Assembly (NCBI GenBank): GCA_041695085.1
Contig: JBGFRO010000037.1
Coordinates: 104,832 to 168,831, forward strand
Length of the DNA stretch: 64,000 nucleotides
Source of the DNA: DYFT01 sp041695085
Lineage (GTDB): Bacteria > Bacteroidota > Ignavibacteria > UBA10030
Direction: 5' to 3'
Positions 55,666 through 63,322 of the stretch are shown here, piece after piece. Position numbers and translations under genes: made by a program. Below the pieces are notes generated by a model. The model did not search any database. It had not been told where the DNA came from and worked only from the letters and a program-made list of their open reading frames with translations. The number at the start of each line of letters is the position of its first letter. Positions within the stretch are counted from its first letter, which is position 1.

Positions 55666-55851
55666 TCAGTGCTTGAATGTGCTGTAGCCAAGGAATGCAC
55701 GGCAATGGGGGCACATGACGACCCGCTCTTGCTCTATAAAACCGAGGCCTTGGGTCGTCAACCAGACAGTATCAAGTTTATGTTTGCAGTGCGGACACCG
55801 GGGCAGGGCGTCGTCCGGGGCGTCCTCATAACGCAACTTCTTTTTTTCCAT
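55666..55851 (-). CDS. Cassette gene: small zinc-ribbon protein
   Basis: A 61-aa protein with two CPHC knuckles (RCPHCKHKLDTVW and VMCPHCRAFLGYS), 32 residues apart, forming a likely zinc ribbon. GGAGA lies before ATG 55851. Function unknown; nucleic-acid or protein binding is possible. Sits alone in its cassette between a long attC and a collapsed attC. Confidence 0.7.
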   Translation of the reverse strand: MEKKKLRYEDAPDDALPRCPHCKHKLDTVWLTTQGLGFIEQERVVMCPHCRAFLGYSTFKH

Positions 55852-55872
55852 AGCTATCTCCGGGACCGCGCC

Positions 55873-55891
55873 GTATAACGCGGTGTTAGCC
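55873..55891 (-). other. Collapsed attC: R'' and R' cores only
   Basis: Minus strand GGCTAAC, five bases (ACCGC), then GTTATAC. Both outer cores are present but the L boxes and central stem are gone. It lies 48 bases after the RidA reading frame and just upstream of the zinc-ribbon cassette, exactly where an attC is expected. Confidence 0.6.
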
Positions 55892-55938
55892 CGCTGTTTG
55901 AAAGTCCATCACCTGAGGATGCGCTTTTTGAGGGATGC

Positions 55939-56357
55939 TTACTGAGGCACAACAGCAATGGCATCCACCTCGACTAAGAAATCAGGGTTCGCCAATCCCG
56001 ACACAAACATCATGGTGATGGTAGGCGGGTTAGGTTGGCGCCCCATACGCGCTGGAATACTTCAAAAGCTGGTTGAAGGGGTTGTCCTTGAACTACGTCT
56101 ACATTCCATTTGATGATGTGTTCCAGTTCAGCACCACTAGCTTTCAGCGCGGCCTGCAAGTTGTTGAATACTTGTTCTGCCTGTTGCTTGATATTGCCTT
56201 TTCCAATGATTGTCCCTGAGGCCTCTACCGCGTCTTGTCCACCGATGTAAATCATCTTTGCTTGACCAGTCACGACAATTACGTTGGTAAACGCAGGGTT
56301 TTTCGGCAAGTCATCGGGATTTATGTGCTGAACCTGTCCGTGAGTTGAAGTTGTCAT
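55939..56357 (-). pseudogene. Cassette gene: RidA/YjgF family protein with one frameshift
   Basis: The first frame (ATG 56357) gives 115 aa of a RidA-like protein (VIVVTGQAKMIYIGGQDAVE, LEHIIKWNVDVVQGQ) and then stops early. The other frame continues QPNPPTITMMFVSGLANPDF then LVEVDAIAVVPQ to a stop at 55939, exactly the missing C-terminus. One extra G in the G4 run near 56,037-56,040 would restore 139 residues. The arginine used by classic RidA imine deaminases is not evident, so this is another subgroup. Confidence 0.8.
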
Positions 56358-56428
56358 TATTTGAATTCTCCCATTGTGTGTATTCTACGGCTTTCAAGCG
56401 GCTCACGAGTTGCCGTGTTTCCTGTGCG

Positions 56429-56498
56429 GGCTAACGTCCCGGTTCAGCTGCGTTGCGGAGCGTAGCGGAGCAACGTCGGCTGCAACCGCATGTTGGGC
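56429..56498 (-). other. attC site (70 bp, complete)
   Basis: Minus-strand R'' GCCCAAC, L'' TGCGGTTGCAGCCGACGTTG, stem around CTCCGCTACGCTCCG, L' CAACGCAGCTGAACCGGGAC, R' GTTAGCC. Strong dyad symmetry. It begins five bases after the M23 peptidase stop. Confidence 0.9.
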
Positions 56499-56503
56499 AC
56501 ACC

Positions 56504-57439
56504 CTACAGTAGGCTTAGCCTGCTCACAACAAACTCGATAACGCGCAACATTGTGAAAAGAATACCAAGAACTGTCAGCAAAGATATGACGATGCTGTAT
56601 ACCAAGTCACCAATACCTGGCTTTGAAAGCGCCATTGTCTCAACAATCCCTTCGCGACGGTTGTTTACGTTGCACACCATATCACCTCGCTCAATCTGAC
56701 CCAACTTGATATACTCGCCATGCTGTTCATTTGTCTTGCGCTTGCGCTCGAAGCCGCTGAAGCAAGCCGGTAAACCGATAGCTGTGTGAAAGTCCGCTCT
56801 ATCTTGCAACTGAAAATGCAGGTGAGGCTCAGTGGAGTGGCCTGAATGTCCACATTTTCCAATTACTCGACCAGCTTTTACTGCCTCACCTGGTTGAACA
56901 CAAACACTCCCTGCCTGTAAATGAGCATATACAGTATATTGCTGATTGTGATGCTGTATCACGACATAGTTTCCGCGAATATCCCGTGTTCGCCAGTCTA
57001 TCCAGCCGGTTCCTGCACGGTTGTAATCTCGAATGCCGTCTCGCGCTTCAATCACAGTTCCGTCGGCGGCGGCCAGCACAGGTTGTCCAAACGCAAAGTA
57101 ATTATCGGGTTCGCTCGGATTTTCCTGAAATGACTTACCGGTTTCATCCACGACGACAAAGTCGTAGGCGTATCTTTGAGAGATAATATGCCATGAGTGG
57201 GATGACGACTTGGTAACACCGCCATTGTAAACTTTCCACCAACCATCAAATGGCAAGCGCAGGCTCAGAGGAGTATCATAGCGTTCGATGCCGTTGACGA
57301 CGTATCGCATGCTGGCCATGAGCTGTCCGCCAGCTTGACGTAACATTTGCCGAAGCCCAAACGGATTGAGGAAACCCCAAAGTATGCTGGAAGCAAAGTA
57401 TTCAAGATAAATCTTAGCGGAACTTACGGCAGATAACAT
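56504..57439 (-). CDS. Cassette gene: M23 (LytM) family metallopeptidase
   Basis: A 311-aa LytM-type protein. Zinc-ligand pattern: SQRYAYDFVVVDETGK (H/D region; preceded by SSSHSWHI), YTVYAHLQAGSV, and GHSGHSTEPHLHFQLQD with HxH. The family cleaves glycine- or peptide crosslinks of peptidoglycan, or acts as an activator. The C-terminus has a hydrophobic helix (VYSIVISLLTVLGILFTML) that could anchor it; no clear signal peptide is seen. The gene is visibly more AT-rich than its cassette neighbours, which fits a different origin. Confidence 0.82.
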   Translation of the reverse strand: MLSAVSSAKIYLEYFASSILWGFLNPFGLRQMLRQAGGQLMASMRYVVNGIERYDTPLSLRLPFDGWWKVYNGGVTKSSSHSWHIISQRYAYDFVVVDETGKSFQENPSEPDNYFAFGQPVLAAADGTVIEARDGIRDYNRAGTGWIDWRTRDIRGNYVVIQHHNQQYTVYAHLQAGSVCVQPGEAVKAGRVIGKCGHSGHSTEPHLHFQLQDRADFHTAIGLPACFSGFERKRKTNEQHGEYIKLGQIERGDMVCNVNNRREGIVETMALSKPGIGDLVYSIVISLLTVLGILFTMLRVIEFVVSRLSLL

Positions 57440-57472
57440 GGTCTATTCATGCGCTATATACGAATTTCGTGC

Positions 57473-57511
57473 GCCCACCGTTTGTGCTAGACGGGTGCTG
57501 GGCGTTGCCCC
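57473..57511 (-). other. Degenerate attC-like site
   Basis: Minus strand GGGCAACGCCCAGCACCCG resembles the R''/L'' half of an attC and GGTGGGC at 57,473-57,479 resembles R'. The central part is missing. Placed between the hydrolase and M23 cassettes where a site is expected. Confidence 0.35.
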
Positions 57512-57562
57512 CCAACTCCATGCCTGCCTCGGAGCTGTGGTGGCGGAGTGAGCGGCAAAGTA

Positions 57563-58909
57563 TCACAGGCGGCTCGCACAGGCAGCGCCGATCGTCGAGC
57601 GTACCCAGTTGATCTGATCGACGTAGTAGGAGGGAACGATGCGTGTGTAGATCCGCTCGCCCTGTTGCTCGACAAACTGCAGCATCCCGTGGTCCGCATC
57701 GGGATACACCTTCCAGAAGATGTTTGGCCGGTGATTCTGCTCCAGCCAGGCAAGCGTCGCTGCAGGCGGTGCTTCCCGATCCGCGCCGGCGACCAGCCAG
57801 AGCATCGGCACGTTAAGCTGCCCAAGGATGTCAGCCGAGTGGTGGTGCAGCGGCAGCCCCGGAGGAAAGCGGCTTTTGCCGAAAGTTGTCAGTACCCAGC
57901 GCGGGTAGCGGATGAACGCCGCGGAGAACCCATCCATTTTACACCACCAGGGCTCTGCTCGATATCGCCGCTTGAGCGAGCTGAACTCGCTCCAGCCCTC
58001 GCGGAAACCGCTCGCCATGATGCGGTGGACTGCGCTGATCACTTCATCCGCGCGTGCGAGCTGCTCCTCATCGAAACCGCGCCGGCGTAGCGCGTCGAGC
58101 GTCTCAGCCCGGTCCTCGGCAGCCGGGGAGTCGATCATGCCATACGCCACAAGCAGAAACGCGATGTTTGTTCGCGATGCGGCCAGCGGCGCCACCCAGC
58201 CTCCCTGGCTGTAGCCCGCCAGCCCGATCCGGTTCGGGTCTACGCGGCCGCTACTGCGCAGAGCGTGCACTGCCTGGACCACGTCATCGGCGAGTACCGA
58301 GAAGTCCATCGTAAACGTGCCTTCCGAGGAACCAGTACCCCGCTTGTCGAACACGAAAGCTGCAATCCCGTTGGCAGCGAACGCCCACGGCTCGGCATAT
58401 GTTTGGACAGCTGACTCCCGCCCTGAGCCGTGGACGATGACCACGGCAGGGTGCGGCCCGTCGCAATCCGGTAGCAAAAGTTTGCCGCGAAGCGTCACAT
58501 CGTTGCTGCGAAAAGCCAGAGGGACCTCGTGGATGGGAATCTTGCTTGCCCTGTACGTCTCTCTTCCCTCCTGCCATGTCAGCTCGCCGGCCTCAAGCGC
58601 GATCCGTATCAGCTTTGCCTCGGAGTCGCCGCCCCAGCCGGTTCCAACGACCCATTCCTGGGCAGACGGCACCAGGCGACGCGACTCGCCTGTGCGAAGG
58701 TTCCGGTAGCGGACTGCGTCGGTTCCGCTGGCCGTGATAACCAGCGGGTCCCGCTCAAGCAGCCACGCGCCCACCGGAGCGGGAACGCGCGAACTGGTAG
58801 CGCAACCGGCGACTACTGCGCCGATAGCAAGAAGGCACAGGAGCCTAACGACGCAAGCAGCGGGTCGCAGCACATGATATGGTGTCCATACAAGGTTATA
58901 GGAGTCCAC
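57563..58909 (-). CDS. Cassette gene: lipoprotein alpha/beta hydrolase
   Basis: A 448-aa serine hydrolase of the S9/dienelactone-like type, probably a lipoprotein (LLCLLAIGAVVAGC). Motifs: oxyanion HPAVVIVHGSGRES, GIAAFVFDKRGTGSSEG, nucleophile GLAGYSQGGWVAP, and late acid/His in VAGADRE and YPDADHGML. The start is GTG 58909 after AGAGG; this puts the start before the GTTAGGC core at 58,843-58,849, so the first 20 codons lie in attC-like DNA. Without them only the hydrophobic part of the signal remains. Substrate unknown. Confidence 0.8.
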   Translation of the reverse strand: MDSYNLVWTPYHVLRPAACVVRLLCLLAIGAVVAGCATSSRVPAPVGAWLLERDPLVITASGTDAVRYRNLRTGESRRLVPSAQEWVVGTGWGGDSEAKLIRIALEAGELTWQEGRETYRASKIPIHEVPLAFRSNDVTLRGKLLLPDCDGPHPAVVIVHGSGRESAVQTYAEPWAFAANGIAAFVFDKRGTGSSEGTFTMDFSVLADDVVQAVHALRSSGRVDPNRIGLAGYSQGGWVAPLAASRTNIAFLLVAYGMIDSPAAEDRAETLDALRRRGFDEEQLARADEVISAVHRIMASGFREGWSEFSSLKRRYRAEPWWCKMDGFSAAFIRYPRWVLTTFGKSRFPPGLPLHHHSADILGQLNVPMLWLVAGADREAPPAATLAWLEQNHRPNIFWKVYPDADHGMLQFVEQQGERIYTRIVPSYYVDQINWVRSTIGAACASRL

Positions 58910-58999
58910 TTCTACCTCTGTTTTTAGTCATTGTCTGTCGTCCAGTGGTCTTCACATCACCTGCAGCGCGAAGCGATGTCAGGTGCAAGCGATCGTGGG
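58843..58999 (-). other. Long or composite attC region overlapping the hydrolase start
   Basis: The right part (58,951-58,999) has the L-box pair GCACCTGAC/GCAGGTGATG found in the 53,092-53,169 site around a short stem; the left part ends in a canonical core GTTAGGC (58,843-58,849), with CTATAAC at 58,895-58,901. Either a single 157-bp site or two damaged ones. Confidence 0.55.
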
Positions 59000-59574
59000 G
59001 TGATAACCACGTGACATCCCGCGCGTTCGCCGTGATCTTGCACCCACGCGTTGGCAGGTACACCGCGCATCGCCCTCAGAATTGCAACGTCGCCTCCTGC
59101 AACCAGCGTAAAGATCATACCGAACACTGCAGCCTGCGACTGTCCACCCATCAGCCCGCCCACGAACGGCACAAACCCCACAACCAGTAGGGGCATCGCG
59201 ACTCCCCACCTGTACGCACCTGCTTGGATTGGCACCTTAGGGCGAGCGTAGGGAGTAAAGGTCTTGAGTTGAACACCGAACCGGATATTTTGCCAGCGGA
59301 GACGACCGAATAGCTTCCAGCTTAAGCCATGCACGAACTCGTGTGCCATCAGCCCAGCGATAAAAAGCGGTCCTCCAAGACGCAGGCTGAGAATGGAGTC
59401 CAGTCCGAACCTCAGATTCTCCCACGACCAAATCCAGACAAAAACCGCCCACTGCAAGAGAACCAATGGTCCCGCGAGCAGGAAGAGCTGCAGCAAAGCA
59501 CTCTCCATCGAGAGGGTGCGATCTTCGATTACCGCCGCTCGTCCTTGGTCATTCATCGCTCTATCAGCCCTCAT
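58957..59574 (-). CDS. Cassette gene: DUF3267-type membrane zinc metalloprotease
   Basis: About 205 aa with four to five membrane helices and the zinc motif HEFVHGL in FIAGLMAHEFVHGLSWKLFG. The second ligand region is GGDVAILRAMRG, followed by VQDHGERAGCHV, as in DUF3267 proteins (site-2-protease-like, function unknown). The start is uncertain: ATG 59574 overlaps the upstream gene by 11 bases, ATG 59556 lies after it. The last 11 residues (SLAPDIASRCR) come from attC sequence. Second gene of a two-gene cassette. Confidence 0.75.
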   Translation of the reverse strand: MRADRAMNDQGRAAVIEDRTLSMESALLQLFLLAGPLVLLQWAVFVWIWSWENLRFGLDSILSLRLGGPLFIAGLMAHEFVHGLSWKLFGRLRWQNIRFGVQLKTFTPYARPKVPIQAGAYRWGVAMPLLVVGFVPFVGGLMGGQSQAAVFGMIFTLVAGGDVAILRAMRGVPANAWVQDHGERAGCHVVITPRSLAPDIASRCR

Positions 59575-60145
59575 GCGATACGTCTCTCGTGCGTGGGCCA
59601 CTCGTGCTCCCGCTGAGCGCTTGATACCGGCCGAAATCGTGCCGTTGCAGGCGCTCGAAAAGGAGAAGGGCAATCAGTGGCAATGCCGCATAGAAGAGGA
59701 CCCAGACAGGATAACTGCGTTTGAGTTCAACATAGGGAGCAAACTCCATGAGGGTGGCGAAGTTGTTGAGGATAAGCAAGACACTCCATAGTACCAGCGT
59801 GCGCGGCATTATGTACCCGAAAAGGTGGGCCAGCACGCGGCCGGGGGTCTTTGCCACCAGCGCGTTCTCCTTTGGATTAAGGTAATGTGCCTTGAACTGC
59901 CTCAGGGTATAGCCGGTAGAAGATGGAAAATTGTCAAGCGGGCGAAACAGGTGAAGGTAGTGAAGCCACGTTGACAGCGCCAGAACCAGCGTAGCTGCCC
60001 CGATCATGGTCAACCAGCCGCCGGCTGCCAGGGGGTTCAACTCCCGAGTCAAATCTGGGGTGACAAGGTATGTGGTGATTCCGTCGCAAACGCGTGTGAG
60101 CACTACCAATCCCGTCAACGTAGCGAACTCTGTTGTGCGTTTCAA
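59564..60145 (-). CDS. Cassette gene: polytopic membrane protein of unknown function
   Basis: About 193 aa from a TTG at 60145 preceded by AAAGGAGAG eight bases away. Four to five helices (LTGLVVLTRVCDGITTYLV, LTMIGAATLVLALSTWL, TLVLWSVLLILNNF, WVLFYAALPLIALLLFE). No family recognised. It is partnered with the DUF3267 protease gene, so it may be the protease's substrate or partner. Confidence 0.65.
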   Translation of the reverse strand: MKRTTEFATLTGLVVLTRVCDGITTYLVTPDLTRELNPLAAGGWLTMIGAATLVLALSTWLHYLHLFRPLDNFPSSTGYTLRQFKAHYLNPKENALVAKTPGRVLAHLFGYIMPRTLVLWSVLLILNNFATLMEFAPYVELKRSYPVWVLFYAALPLIALLLFERLQRHDFGRYQALSGSTSGPRTRDVSHEG

Positions 60146-60251
60146 GATTCCGTCTCTCCTTTGTTGGTGCCTCACACCCTCGGATAAGCTGCGGGCGTTG
60201 GAGGCGACCGTCAGTTTCATCGGCCTTCGACCGAACCTATTCGAACTCGCC

Positions 60252-61088
60252 TCATGGTGCAGCCGCGACTACAAAGTTGGTAGGCATTGTGAAGAGCAAG
60301 TTGCCATCGATGGTATACTGCTCGATGATGCCCCGTGTCTCACGCTCGACGTTAGCTACAAACGAGGCGAAGGCTTTCGGATCAGCGACGAACGCCGGGA
60401 TCACGGCGGCGTACGCGGTCTCCATTCGACGTGCAAACGTGGCTGGCTCCGTTACCTTCACCCGCAGGTCGTAGCGCTGGAGTTTGACCGGGCGGAAACC
60501 GGCCTGCTGCAGTAGCAAACTGAGCTCATGCGGGTCACCCAACGAGAACCGTGCAATCAGGTCGTCGTATGTAACGCCGAGGTCGGAGAGGTATCGAGCT
60601 TCGACGGTAGCAAATGCAGCGAAGATCGGATGCTGATCGATCGGTAGCCATGTGGCGATGACCGCGGCTCCTCCCGGCTTGATCGCTCTCCGCAGCCGCG
60701 CCAATGCCGAAAGCTTGTCCGAAAAGAACTGCAGTCCTTGCTGACAGTATGCCGCGTCGAAACTCGCCGGCACAAAATCGGCAGTTGTAGCATCGGCCTC
60801 AATCCATTCGATCGGTGCAGCCGTTGATGCATACCGGCTTCGGCCAATGTTAAGCATTGCCGGGTTAATGTCGGCGGCGACGATGCTTCCCGAGGCACCG
60901 ATCAGGTCAGCGAGGTGACGTGCAACGATACCGGTTCCGCAGGCGAGATCCAGAATACGGCCTCCCGGCGGGGGAGGAGCGAAGGTCACGAGCGCTTCAG
61001 CTAAGGGCCGGAAAATGCAAGGGCCATAGAACTCTTCATACATCTGCGCGGGGGTCGGCAAGGAGGTATCTTCCGTCGTGTTTTCCAT
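60252..61088 (-). CDS. Cassette gene: class I SAM-dependent methyltransferase
   Basis: A 278-aa methyltransferase of the UbiE/Methyltransf_25 type. Motif I is RILDLACGTGIVARHLADLI, motif II acid in VAADINPAML, and the post-motif regions IEWIEADATTADF and PASFDAAYCQQGLQFF are present. ATG 61088 has GGAGAG six bases upstream and is preferred to ATG 61103. Substrate unknown. The attC expected after its stop is not clear. Confidence 0.87.
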   Translation of the reverse strand: MENTTEDTSLPTPAQMYEEFYGPCIFRPLAEALVTFAPPPPGGRILDLACGTGIVARHLADLIGASGSIVAADINPAMLNIGRSRYASTAAPIEWIEADATTADFVPASFDAAYCQQGLQFFSDKLSALARLRRAIKPGGAAVIATWLPIDQHPIFAAFATVEARYLSDLGVTYDDLIARFSLGDPHELSLLLQQAGFRPVKLQRYDLRVKVTEPATFARRMETAYAAVIPAFVADPKAFASFVANVERETRGIIEQYTIDGNLLFTMPTNFVVAAAP

Positions 61089-61119
61089 AGTGGTACTCTC
61101 CATTCGATTCAGAGTTCTT

Positions 61120-61180
61120 GTCTAATGGCCGAGTTTAGCCGAGCCGCCAAAGCGGCGTCGGCTTGAATGAACTGTTATAC
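61120..61180 (-). other. attC site (61 bp), aadA-like
   Basis: Minus-strand R'' GTATAAC, L'' AGTTCATTCAAGCCGAC, stem GCCGCTTTGGCGGC, L' TCGGCTAAACTCGGCC, R' ATTAGAC. Order, length and most bases match the 60-bp attC class of aadA cassettes. It lies five bases after the Kelch gene stop. The R' core begins with A instead of G. Confidence 0.92.
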
Positions 61181-61184
61181 CGCG

Positions 61185-62312
61185 TCACGGCAGGCGCACG
61201 AGCCATGCAGAGGCCGAGGTCCGAATTTGATCGTCGTAGCCGCCGGCCACCAAGACTTCACCGCCGGGTAACAGGGTGGCCGTTGCAAACTCCCGGCGTC
61301 CGCTGAGTTCGCCTCGCACAGGTACGAAGGCTCGGCTGCCAGGATCATAGAGCTCCAGATGGTTGGCCCCACCAGCTACGAGTACAGCGCCAGCTGGGAG
61401 TACAGCAACAGCATCATGTATTTTAAAACGTGGCCATTGCATGCTGGGACCATCCACAAACTTGCCCGTCTTTGGGTCGTAGATTTCAGTGCTCCGATAG
61501 CGCCCACGTTGGTCACGGTCATCCGCTCCGCCAAGTACGAGCACCCGACCATCGGGCAGCAACGCCGCTGCATGTTTGTGGCGGGGTGAGGACATTTCAC
61601 CCGTGGGTTGGAATCGGTTGGTAGAGGGATCGAAAACCTCGGCTGAGCGTAGGACTCCGCCACGCCGAGCCTGACGCCCACCGATGACCAGCACCCTTCC
61701 ATCTGTGAGGGAAACAGCCACATGACCAACTCGAGGCACGCTCATCGATGCAGCTGGCAGAAAGCTGGAAGAACTCGGGTCGAACAGCTCCGAGGATACT
61801 AACGGTTCAAGCTCTGATGTCTGGCCCCCTATTATTAACACGCTACCATTTGGCAGCCGAGCGGCCGCAGGTGCTGCACGCGCGACGGTCATTGTCCCCG
61901 CGGCGATGAATCGATTTGAACCAGGGTCGTAAACTTCCGCGCTGCTGGCTGCCCTTCTTTCCGACCATCCGCCAGCTACCAGCACACGGCCGTCAGGGAG
62001 TGCAACAGCGACATGGCTATTGCGCGCTGTCGCCATTGCAGCGGTGGGTTGAAAACGCCGCGTATCGGGCCTGTACAGCTCGGCGGATCGTAGATTCGTA
62101 TCACAATCACCGGAACAGCCACCGGTAATCAGAACTTCGCCAGATTCGAGTGGTGTCGCTTGATGAGCGGCACGGGCAAACGACATTGCACCGATCTGAA
62201 CGACTTGCTGTGGACTTGGGTCGGCTTGTGCCCATTCCCGCTTCATCACAACTGCAAGAGCCATTGAAATCACCGCGATCGTTGCCGATGTTACCAAGAT
62301 CATGGTTTTCAT
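61185..62312 (-). CDS. Cassette gene: Kelch-repeat protein
   Basis: About 375 aa with a membrane anchor or signal (MILVTSATIAVISMALAVVM) and six or seven Kelch/galactose-oxidase-type blades, such as ALPDGRVLVAGGWSERRA, RLPNGSVLIIGGQ, SLTDGRVLVIGGRQ and ALLPDGRVLVLGGADD. ATG 62312 overlaps the previous stop by four bases (ATGA). The propeller is probably a periplasmic or surface binding domain; no enzyme residues stand out. Confidence 0.82.
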   Translation of the reverse strand: MKTMILVTSATIAVISMALAVVMKREWAQADPSPQQVVQIGAMSFARAAHQATPLESGEVLITGGCSGDCDTNLRSAELYRPDTRRFQPTAAMATARNSHVAVALPDGRVLVAGGWSERRAASSAEVYDPGSNRFIAAGTMTVARAAPAAARLPNGSVLIIGGQTSELEPLVSSELFDPSSSSFLPAASMSVPRVGHVAVSLTDGRVLVIGGRQARRGGVLRSAEVFDPSTNRFQPTGEMSSPRHKHAAALLPDGRVLVLGGADDRDQRGRYRSTEIYDPKTGKFVDGPSMQWPRFKIHDAVAVLPAGAVLVAGGANHLELYDPGSRAFVPVRGELSGRREFATATLLPGGEVLVAGGYDDQIRTSASAWLVRLP

Positions 62313-62692
62313 CGCTCCGGCCCCACCTCGACGACGCTCGAGTTGCTGCTCGCCCAGATGCGTGCATGCGTCAATAGCCGCGCCGAGTCGGCCGACACCG
62401 GGTCGAAGACATCCTGCTCGAGTGTAAGCACTGCCTCGCTTTTGTCGAGCAGTGTCTCGTGCCTGAGTATGTGCAACACCGGGATGCAGTTTGCTGAGGT
62501 CGTGGTAAGGCGGAGCCCCTCCCGCACGATCCACATGTAACGGAAGGTATCCTGGCCGCTTCGTATGACGAACATCGCCCTGTCGCGATCCGCCGACGTG
62601 GTTCGCGAAGGTAGTAGTGGGGGGCGGCACGCTGCCACCGCATGGGCGACAAACACCAGAAGCAACAAGCACAGAAACCGAGAGCCGTTCAA
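62309..62692 (-). CDS. Cassette gene: small lipoprotein
   Basis: A 127-aa protein from a TTG at 62692 after GGAGA. Signal peptide with hydrophobic core (FLCLLLLVFVAHAVAAC), the Cys fitting a lipobox. The mature part (MFVIRSGQDTFRYMWIVREG, VFDPVSADSARLLTHARIW) has no recognised family. It is translationally coupled to the Kelch gene; the two probably act together. Confidence 0.65.
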   Translation of the reverse strand: MNGSRFLCLLLLVFVAHAVAACRPPLLPSRTTSADRDRAMFVIRSGQDTFRYMWIVREGLRLTTTSANCIPVLHILRHETLLDKSEAVLTLEQDVFDPVSADSARLLTHARIWASSNSSVVEVGPER

Positions 62693-62803
62693 GAGTTCTC
62701 CAGTTGCTGAATCCGATGAGGTCGTTGGAATTAACTGTCTCCTGAATTATGGCGGAGAGGGCTTGCTCCAGTTGAGTCGCACGATAAGACGTCGATAAGA
62801 TTT

Positions 62804-62962
62804 CTAAACTTTGGGATAGGCTTCCGGATTATGGCGAATCCTCCCCACGGCTTCATCAACACAAAGGATGGACACAGAGCCTAAACTTTTTCGCTGATGT
62901 TCATACCAAACAATCTCATCCCGGAATTTCCCCTCTGCTTCTGGATGGAGGTGAACAGTCAT
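62804..62962 (-). pseudogene. Cassette remnant: truncated RelE/ParE-type toxin
   Basis: Starting at ATG 62962, nine bases after the antitoxin stop, the frame reads MTVHLHPEAEGKFRDEIVWY, EHQRKSLGS and VDEAVGRIRHNPEAYPKV, typical of the N-terminal two-thirds of RelE/ParE toxins, then hits TAG (62,804-62,806) where most relatives have Tyr or Arg. After the stop KSYRRLIVRL still fits, but the usual FPY...FH C-terminal strand is missing. The toxin is therefore inactive as read. Confidence 0.7.
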
Positions 62963-62971
62963 CGGGACAAC

Positions 62972-63178
62972 TTATGGCTTGAGAAACTCAGCCTTGATCT
63001 CTTCCCAAGTCCGACCCTGGGAGAAGGACTTCGAGCGTTTGTCAAGCTCTTCTTTCTGAGCCTTGCTGGGATCAAAAGCCTCGTTTTCCCGGGCAATGCT
63101 ACCCCAGATGTCTTCCACAAGCAAGATGCGATCTGCGACACTAAGCTTCTTGATCTGTTTTTCAAGATCAGACGACAT
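62972..63178 (-). CDS. Cassette gene: addiction-module component (antitoxin, TIGR02574 type)
   Basis: A 68-aa protein: LEKQIKKLSVADRILLVEDI, WGSIARENEAFDPSKAQKEE and LDKRSKSFSQGRTWEEIKAE fit the small antitoxins that pair with RelE/ParE toxins. The gene is intact although its toxin partner downstream is broken. It directly follows the attC at 63,231-63,289. An AT-rich stretch with TTTATATTGG lies between, so it may have its own promoter, as is common for toxin-antitoxin cassettes. Confidence 0.82.
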   Translation of the reverse strand: MSSDLEKQIKKLSVADRILLVEDIWGSIARENEAFDPSKAQKEELDKRSKSFSQGRTWEEIKAEFLKP

Positions 63179-63230
63179 AGTTATTTCCGGTTGTTTGCCC
63201 CAATATAAAAAGTTTTCTCGAAACTCGCCC

Positions 63231-63289
63231 GCCTAACGCGAAAACTCGGCCTCGCGCGTCAGCACACTGGCTGGAGTGACTGGTTATGC
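63231..63289 (-). other. attC site (59 bp)
   Basis: Minus-strand R'' GCATAAC (63,283-63,289), a loosely paired centre, R' GTTAGGC (63,231-63,237). Both cores fit the consensus. It lies 34 bases after the DUF1801 pseudogene stop. Confidence 0.85.
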
Positions 63290-63322
63290 AGCCCTCTGAA
63301 AAGACAGTCCGCATGTCCATTG

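Noticed and set aside
60169..60205. Possible attC (GCCTCAC ... GTTGGAG) between the membrane protein and methyltransferase cassettes
   Set aside because: Cores are weak, there is no convincing paired L box, and 37 bases is too short. A site is expected here, but this one is not convincing.
62732..62780. Possible attC (AATTAAC ... GTTGAGT) after the broken toxin
   Set aside because: Core-like ends are present but the interior shows almost no pairing; only a fold calculation could decide.
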